Part shown: in pieces, positions 6,719-10,542 of the stretch
Layout of the letters: every line of letters starts with the position of its first letter
Position numbering within the stretch: the stretch's first letter is position 1
From: Ktedonobacterales bacterium
Lineage (GTDB): Bacteria; Chloroflexota; Ktedonobacteria; Ktedonobacterales; JADMIN01
Direction: 5' to 3'
DNA: 10,542 nucleotides
Assembly: GCA_025928125.1 (NCBI GenBank)
Contig: JAICKD010000054.1
Span: forward strand, 1 to 10,542
Position numbers and translations under genes: made by a program
Notes under the pieces: generated by a model
The model's database searches: none
What the model was told of the DNA's origin: nothing
Seen by the model: only the letters and a program-made list of their open reading frames with translations

Positions 6719-6757
6719 CGGCCCCTCCCTTTTAGGGGACGGGGTAGCGGGAGAGGG
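6719..6757. repeat. C-run/G-run repeat, copy 4, overlapping the thpR ribosome-binding site
   Basis: CGGCCCCTCCC, a short turn, AGGGGACGGGG and the right end GGGAGAGGG (6749-6757) follow the same order as copies 1 and 3. The right end lies six bases before the thpR ATG and is the only plausible Shine-Dalgarno sequence there. Confidence 0.62.
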
Positions 6758-6763
6758 TCTGCC

Positions 6764-7333
6764 ATGACACGCACATTCCTCGCGCTTGAGCTACCCGACA
6801 CCGTTCGGAATACACTGCGGCGGCGCATCGAGCGGCTGACGCGGATGATTCCCGAAGTGCGCTGGGTAGACCCGGAGGGCCTGCATGTGACGCTGGCATT
6901 TCTCGGCGAGCTTGACGACGAGAAGTTGGATGCGGCGACCCAGGCGGCGGCCACCGTCGCGGGCGTCCATGCGCCGTTCTCGCTGCGGCTCGCGGGCCTT
7001 GGAACATTTGGCTCCGCACACGCGCCAAGGGTCATCTGGGTGGGTCTGGCGGGTGAAAAGGCACATTTACTGTCCTTGCAGGCCGCTGTGGCCGACGATC
7101 TCGCGGCGCGCGGCTTCCCTCGCGAAGAACGCCCCTTCTCGCCGCATCTGACGCTGGCGCGTATCAAGAGGCCGCTCACCGACGACGCGCTGGCGGCACT
7201 GGCGCGCGTGCGGCACGAGCCGCCGCCCGACGCCACCTGGCGGGCCGACGCCATCGCGGTGATGAAGAGTGAGTTGCTCCGCCCGGCCGCACGCTATACT
7301 GCCCTCTCCCACTGGCCACTCGCGCTCCCCTGA
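6764..7333 (+). CDS. thpR: RNA 2',3'-cyclic phosphodiesterase (LigT/ThpR, 2H phosphoesterase family)
   Basis: The product has 189 aa, a normal length for ThpR. The two HxTx motifs of the 2H superfamily are intact: HVTL at 41-44 (inside LHVTLAFLGEL) and HLTL at 128-131 (inside FSPHLTLARIK). They lie about 87 residues apart and form the active site. The N-terminus MTRTFLALELPD fits the family's first strand. Members hydrolyse 2',3'-cyclic phosphate ends of RNA to 2'-phosphate and can ligate tRNA halves in vitro; the protein acts in the cytosol. The start at 6764 is chosen because the family begins there and GGGAGAGGG stands six bases upstream. The frame is open back to a GTG at 6638, but that extension would only translate hairpin repeats. 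No promoter was seen, so it may be read from the upstream gene. Confidence 0.93.
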   Translation: MTRTFLALELPDTVRNTLRRRIERLTRMIPEVRWVDPEGLHVTLAFLGELDDEKLDAATQAAATVAGVHAPFSLRLAGLGTFGSAHAPRVIWVGLAGEKAHLLSLQAAVADDLAARGFPREERPFSPHLTLARIKRPLTDDALAALARVRHEPPPDATWRADAIAVMKSELLRPAARYTALSHWPLALP

Positions 7334-7376
7334 AATGCAGGGTTGACTCACACGGCGCGGCTCGCCACGCTACGAG

Positions 7377-7385
7377 TGGTAGAAT
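7377..7385 (+). promoter_or_regulatory. Probable extended -10 promoter of yajQ
   Basis: TGGTAGAAT has the TGn extension and five of six TATAAT bases. No -35 element is at 16-18 bp; the attractive TTGACT at 7343-7348 is about 31 bp away. Transcription would start near 7392, giving a leader of about 80 nt, and is followed by GC-rich sequence. Confidence 0.45.
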
Positions 7386-7471
7386 GTGCCGGACGCGATT
7401 GGCGCTTGCCTCTGACGCGTGCCTCGCGTACCTGACTTTCGTTGCGGACCGAGCGAAGGAGATAGATTGAG

Positions 7472-7972
7472 ATGGCCGGAGAGAACAGCTTTGACGTGGT
7501 CTCGCAGTACGACGAGCAGGAACTCGCGAACGCGCTCGACCAGACACGCCGCGAGATCACCACGCGCTATGACCTCAAGGATACCCACACAGAGCTGACG
7601 TATGACGCCAAGAAAAAGACAATTACTATCGTCACCAACAGCGAGTTCACCCTCAAGAACGTGCGCGATGTGCTGGAGACGAAGATCGTGCGCCGCGGGC
7701 TTTCGATCAAGATCCTGAAGCTCGGAAACATCGAGCAGGCTGGCGGCAATCGCGTCCGGCAGGTGATCGAACTGCAAAGTGGCATCTCGCAGGACCTCGC
7801 CAAAGAGATCACCAAGCTGATCCGCGACAGCTTCCCGAAGGTGAAGGGGCAGATCCAGGGGGATGCGGTGCGTGTCGTCGGCAAGAACCGCGACGACCTC
7901 CAGGCGGTCATCTCCGCGCTGAAGGCCAAGGACTATCCCGTACCACTCCAATTCAACAACTATCGCGGGTAA
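7472..7972 (+). CDS. yajQ: YajQ family nucleotide-binding (cyclic-di-GMP-associated) protein
   Basis: The product has 166 aa, matching the usual ~163 aa of the family. Family features run the whole length: SFDVVSQYD near the N-terminus (6-14), the Asp/Lys-rich RYDLKDTHTEL (32-42), a central IVRRGLSIKIL (72-82), VRVVGKNRDDLQAVI (133-147) and the terminal PLQFNNYR (158-165). YajQ proteins are small cytosolic proteins with two similar alpha-beta domains. Some members bind cyclic-di-GMP and influence transcription (shown in Xanthomonas), whereas others were reported to bind nucleotides or tRNA; which applies here cannot be read from the sequence. An AAGGAG ribosome site lies about 10 bases before the ATG. 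The gene follows thpR by 138 bp with its own probable promoter and ends at a strong hairpin, so it is likely a single-gene unit or the end of a thpR transcript. Confidence 0.95.
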   Translation: MAGENSFDVVSQYDEQELANALDQTRREITTRYDLKDTHTELTYDAKKKTITIVTNSEFTLKNVRDVLETKIVRRGLSIKILKLGNIEQAGGNRVRQVIELQSGISQDLAKEITKLIRDSFPKVKGQIQGDAVRVVGKNRDDLQAVISALKAKDYPVPLQFNNYRG

Positions 7973-7980
7973 CGCCTCTT

Positions 7981-8053
7981 CGCGCGGGCAGGCCACGTAT
8001 GGCGCCGGTACGATAGTACCATACGGCGTCAGGCCGCTCGCGCGCCTTATTTT
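7981..8053 (+). terminator. Long imperfect hairpin terminator after yajQ
   Basis: Eight bases after the yajQ stop, nested arms pair in order: CGCGCG (7981-7986) with 8039-8044, GGCC (7991-7994) with 8032-8035, CGTAT (7996-8000) with ATACG (8021-8025), and GGTAC (8007-8011) with GTACC (8016-8020). The loop is GATA, and GGCGCC forms a six-base bulge on the left arm. TTATTTT (8047-8053) follows. This fits an intrinsic terminator, although the stem is longer and less regular than usual. Confidence 0.55.
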
Positions 8054-8116
8054 CCCGTATGCTGTTATCTCAGCCTGCCTGTCCTGGCATTGGATGAATT
8101 GGCCGCTGCCGAGCCA

Positions 8117-8125
8117 TGCTATACT
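8117..8125 (+). promoter_or_regulatory. Extended -10 promoter of the TPR protein gene
   Basis: TGCTATACT has the TGn extension with a TATACT hexamer; no -35 hexamer is visible at 16-18 bp. Inverted arms GCCGCT (8102-8107) and AGCGGC (8127-8132) flank it symmetrically. Transcription would start near 8132, just after the terminator of yajQ, leaving a leader of about 240 nt. Confidence 0.55.
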
Positions 8126-8132
8126 GAGCGGC

Positions 8133-8374
8133 GGGCGACGTATACTTCAGACGTTTCCAGCATGACCCCAGGTCTCCGACGCTGAAGATTTCTTGAGGTA
8201 CTACCGCTTTTCTCTCGCCCATTATTCCTGAAATCACTGCATTGCAATGCTCGATGGCGTATGCTGAAACATAGCTGAATTCGTGCAGTCCGCAGACGCG
8301 CGCAACGCGCCTTCTGTCCATCCATTGCCAGACATCATCCGGCGCATGATACTGGCGGGGCAGGAAGCCGTCAG
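8133..8374 (+). other. Long untranslated leader of the TPR gene, with a 12-bp palindrome
   Basis: This stretch has no supported gene. Its middle (about 8180-8280) is clearly more AT-rich than its surroundings. It contains the perfect 12-bp palindrome GCATTGCAATGC (8239-8250) and a second TATACT at 8141-8146 that lacks the TGn extension. Only tiny ATG frames without ribosome sites occur. The frame of the TPR gene becomes open after a stop at 8276-8278. Confidence 0.45.
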
Positions 8375-10542
8375 ATGGGAAGTTGGAGTATGGGCAGAAG
8401 AGGCTCTTCTGGCGATTGGGGCGATATGTCGGGTTCGCGCTCGGGGCGTGGCAGGCCAATGGATGATGGCCGACGATCCGGGGGGCGTCCGCGCGTGAGT
8501 GGCCCACAGGTTGGAGCGGCGCTGCGTGAGGCGCAGCAGCTTCAGCAGGAAGGAAATCTGGAAGAAGCCGTTCTCGTCTGCGAGGATCTGCTGGACGCGG
8601 GAGTTGACCGCTCTGATGTGCATTACTTTCTCGGCTGGCTCTATCAGGAATCAGACCGCTGGGACGAGGCCGCTGGCCAGTTTGAGATGTTGCTGGACGA
8701 CCCAGACTATGCGCTCTCCTGCTTCTATGCGCTCGGCCAGTGCTTCCGTGCGATGGGCAATCTGGAAGAGGCCGCACGCTACTTCGATTCGGCGGTAGAC
8801 CGCGTCAACCTCGACGCGCTGACGCTTGAGGAGGTGGATCAACTGCTGCAGCTTTGCCAGGAGGCCGCCGAGGCGCACCGTGAGATGAACGACCTCGAAG
8901 GAGCTTCGACCGTCTTCTCGGCGCTGCTTGGCTTCCTGCGCAGCCAGGGATGGCGCGAACAGGTCGCGGAAGTTGAGCGGATGATGCACGAGGTGCTGGG
9001 GACAACACCACAGCCACAACCACAGCGGCGACGGCGTGCCACCGCTGGGGGCGGCGCGCCGGGCAAGATCCCGCAACGTGGCGGCGGCAGAACGAATATC
9101 CCCGATCCCATGCTGAACGACCTGCCCATGCCAGATGCGGGGATGTCCGCTGGCCCAGCCAGATCATCGGGGGTCGACTTCTCGGCGTCACAGGGCGGCG
9201 GGATGAATGGTGGCATGGGCGTTGGCATGGGTACGTTGATGGGCGGGAATGCCAACGTCTATAGCGGTACTCCTGCCTCGAATGGCGATCACCTGGCGCA
9301 GTTGATCAACTCGCTGGGCATGGCAGGGAGCGGCCGGGCGAGCCTGATGAGTTTGCCTGAACCGTTGCGCTCACAGGTATCGCAGGCGGTGCGCAGTATC
9401 GAGAACTATGTGGCGCATGGGCTGCTCACCGCCGCTGTCGAAGAGTGTATGACGGTGATGGAACTTGCCCCGCAGTACCTCGATGTGCATCTACTGCTCG
9501 GCGAGATTTACGTGCGGCAGGGTAAGGCCGAACAGGCCGTCGCCAAGTATGCGGTGCTGGTCGAGACGTATCTGGCGCATGGCCGCATTGACGACGCCAT
9601 CGCGACGTTCCGGCGCATCCTGCAGCTTGAACCGAGCAACCTGACGTATCGGGTCAAGTTGATCGAGTTGCTCACGCGCCAGGGTCGCTCTGATGAGGCG
9701 CTCGTCGAGCGGATTGCTGCCGCCGACGCCTACCTGCGCATGGGCTACGCTGACCGCGCCATCGGCGAATACGAGCAGGCGCTCATGGCCCAGCCGAATA
9801 ATGGCCAGTTGCGCCTGAGCTATGGGCAGGCGCTGATGAAGGCCGGGCGAGTCGCGCAGGCGGTCGGCGAGATTCAGCGGGTGCTCCAGGTCGATCCGAC
9901 CAATGTGCGGGCGCTGGCCACCTGGCAAATGGCACTGGCCACCGGCTCAGTCGCCTCGCCCGCGATCAGCTCTCCTGGCATGAATTCCAGCCGCGTCTCC
10001 GCGATGGAGGTGCTGGGGCGGCTGCTGGCCGCGTTGCGCTCCGAGCATTTCGCCAGTTACACCGATATCGCGCGTGACTATCTCCAGGCGTCAGACCTCA
10101 GCCCAACGAACCCCGACCTGCGCTACGCGCTGGGGCAGGTGCATCTGGTGACGGGACGCCACCAGGAGGCGCTGACGTGCTTCCAGCAGATTGCCGCAGC
10201 CTCAGGGATGGAGGTGCTGGCGCACTTTGGCGCGGGGCAGGCGCTGATGATGGCGGGCGATCCGCAGAGCGCGGCGGCGGCGGTGCGTGAGCTTGAGGAA
10301 GCCTCCGCGCTGACCCGGCGCATGCCGCCAGACCCCGCCGTCTGGATGGCACGCCCGCGTCTGGAGGGCGAAGAGAAGCTCAACCCCGAGATGGAAGTGG
10401 CGCTGCTGCTCGCGCGCGCCTATCAGCTGTCGGGTCAGTCGCCGCAGGGGAATGCGATCTTGCAGACGGTGCAGCAGCGCGCAGTCAACGACGAGGTCTA
10501 TCAGGCGCTGGGACAAATCGCGGCGCGCCAGGGCGATCCCCA
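8375..10542 (+). CDS. Tetratricopeptide-repeat protein, 3' end outside the window
   Basis: The frame is open for 722 codons from the chosen ATG to the right edge. Residues 1-45 are rich in Gly, Ser and Arg (GRRGSSGDWG, GRGRPMDDGRR) and look disordered. TPR-like helix pairs follow (about 46-142, such as LREAQQLQQEGNLEEAV and ALGQCFRAMGNLEEAARYFD), with further helices to about 205. A low-complexity linker (about 209-300) has a PQPQPQRRRR stretch and then Gly/Met-rich sequence. A second TPR block (about 326 to the end) includes LLGEIYVRQGKAEQAVAKY, RIDDAIATFRRILQLEPSN and LSYGQALMKAGRVAQAV. There is no signal peptide or membrane helix, so it should be a cytosolic scaffold or interaction protein. 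The start at 8375 has AGGAAG seven bases upstream; alternatives are ATG 8390 (GGGAAG upstream), 8426, 8459 and GTG 8495, all of which keep the TPRs. Partners are unknown. Confidence 0.88.
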   Translation, partial: MGSWSMGRRGSSGDWGDMSGSRSGRGRPMDDGRRSGGRPRVSGPQVGAALREAQQLQQEGNLEEAVLVCEDLLDAGVDRSDVHYFLGWLYQESDRWDEAAGQFEMLLDDPDYALSCFYALGQCFRAMGNLEEAARYFDSAVDRVNLDALTLEEVDQLLQLCQEAAEAHREMNDLEGASTVFSALLGFLRSQGWREQVAEVERMMHEVLGTTPQPQPQRRRRATAGGGAPGKIPQRGGGRTNIPDPMLNDLPMPDAGMSAGPARSSGVDFSASQGGGMNGGMGVGMGTLMGGNANVYSGTPASNGDHLAQLINSLGMAGSGRASLMSLPEPLRSQVSQAVRSIENYVAHGLLTAAVEECMTVMELAPQYLDVHLLLGEIYVRQGKAEQAVAKYAVLVETYLAHGRIDDAIATFRRILQLEPSNLTYRVKLIELLTRQGRSDEALVERIAAADAYLRMGYADRAIGEYEQALMAQPNNGQLRLSYGQALMKAGRVAQAVGEIQRVLQVDPTNVRALATWQMALATGSVASPAISSPGMNSSRVSAMEVLGRLLAALRSEHFASYTDIARDYLQASDLSPTNPDLRYALGQVHLVTGRHQEALTCFQQIAAASGMEVLAHFGAGQALMMAGDPQSAAAAVRELEEASALTRRMPPDPAVWMARPRLEGEEKLNPEMEVALLLARAYQLSGQSPQGNAILQTVQQRAVNDEVYQALGQIAARQGDP

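Noticed and set aside
5229..6757. CRISPR array or integron-like repeat cluster
   Set aside because: The repeats are imperfect GC-rich hairpins at irregular distances, separated by genes, without unique spacers of constant length or cas or integrase genes.
6638..6763. Upstream extension of thpR to a GTG at 6638
   Set aside because: It would translate two hairpin repeats; the family N-terminus and a ribosome site fit the ATG at 6764.
7295..7300. TATACT near the 3' end of thpR as a promoter
   Set aside because: It lacks the TGn extension and a -35 element and is explained by coding sequence.
7343..7348. TTGACT as a -35 element for yajQ
   Set aside because: It is about 31 bp from the TAGAAT hexamer, far beyond the usual 16-18 bp spacing.
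8283..8498. Plus-strand frame of 71 codons with a GTG start before the TPR region
   Set aside because: It has no ribosome site, overlaps the better supported TPR start in another frame and shows no recognisable protein features.
8070..8777. Minus-strand frame of 235 codons opposite the TPR leader and start
   Set aside because: It is rich in Arg, Pro and Ser without any domain, has no ribosome site and overlaps the TPR coding region.

Overview
The window is a GC-rich, densely coded stretch of bacterial chromosome (very roughly 60% G+C by eye). Eight protein-coding genes are supported, two of them cut by the window edges. There is no rRNA, tRNA, CRISPR array, transposase or phage gene. The gene mix (tandem GT-C-fold polytopic glycosyltransferases, a lipoprotein, ThpR, YajQ, a long TPR protein) together with GC-rich hairpin repeats between genes is what I would expect of a Chloroflexota genome, perhaps a Ktedonobacteria relative. 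That placement is an inference from general resemblance, not a demonstrated assignment.

Layout. Minus strand, left part: two overlapping genes for polytopic membrane proteins of the GT87/DUF2029-like type (1-1400, running off the left edge; 1393-2868). Upstream of them on the same strand lies a small two-helix membrane protein (3108-3293) with a clear extended -10 promoter. A divergent gap of about 250 bp (3294-3545) holds that promoter, a 7-bp inverted repeat and an 11-bp tandem repeat. Plus strand from there on: a TTG-initiated lipoprotein (3546-4049), a D-2-hydroxyacid dehydrogenase (4106-5098), an unrecognised two-helix membrane protein (5284-6561), the RNA 2',3'-cyclic phosphodiesterase thpR (6764-7333), the YajQ-family nucleotide-binding protein (7472-7972) followed by a hairpin terminator, and a long TPR protein (8375 to the right edge) behind a leader of about 240 nt.

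How the genes relate. The two glycosyltransferases look translationally coupled and probably work on one envelope glycan or glycolipid. The lipoprotein and dehydrogenase are closely spaced and probably cotranscribed, but no shared function is evident. The remaining plus-strand genes look like neighbouring housekeeping or orphan genes with mostly separate promoters. Four probable promoters share an extended -10 (TGn + TATAMT-like) with no recognisable -35. Four copies of a C-run/G-run hairpin repeat sit in the gaps before the two-helix protein and thpR, and one copy appears to supply the thpR Shine-Dalgarno sequence.

I do not see a convincing new multi-gene system. The best leads are the promoter class, the repeat family embedded in translation-initiation regions, the unrecognised two-helix protein, and the TPR protein with its two low-complexity segments.
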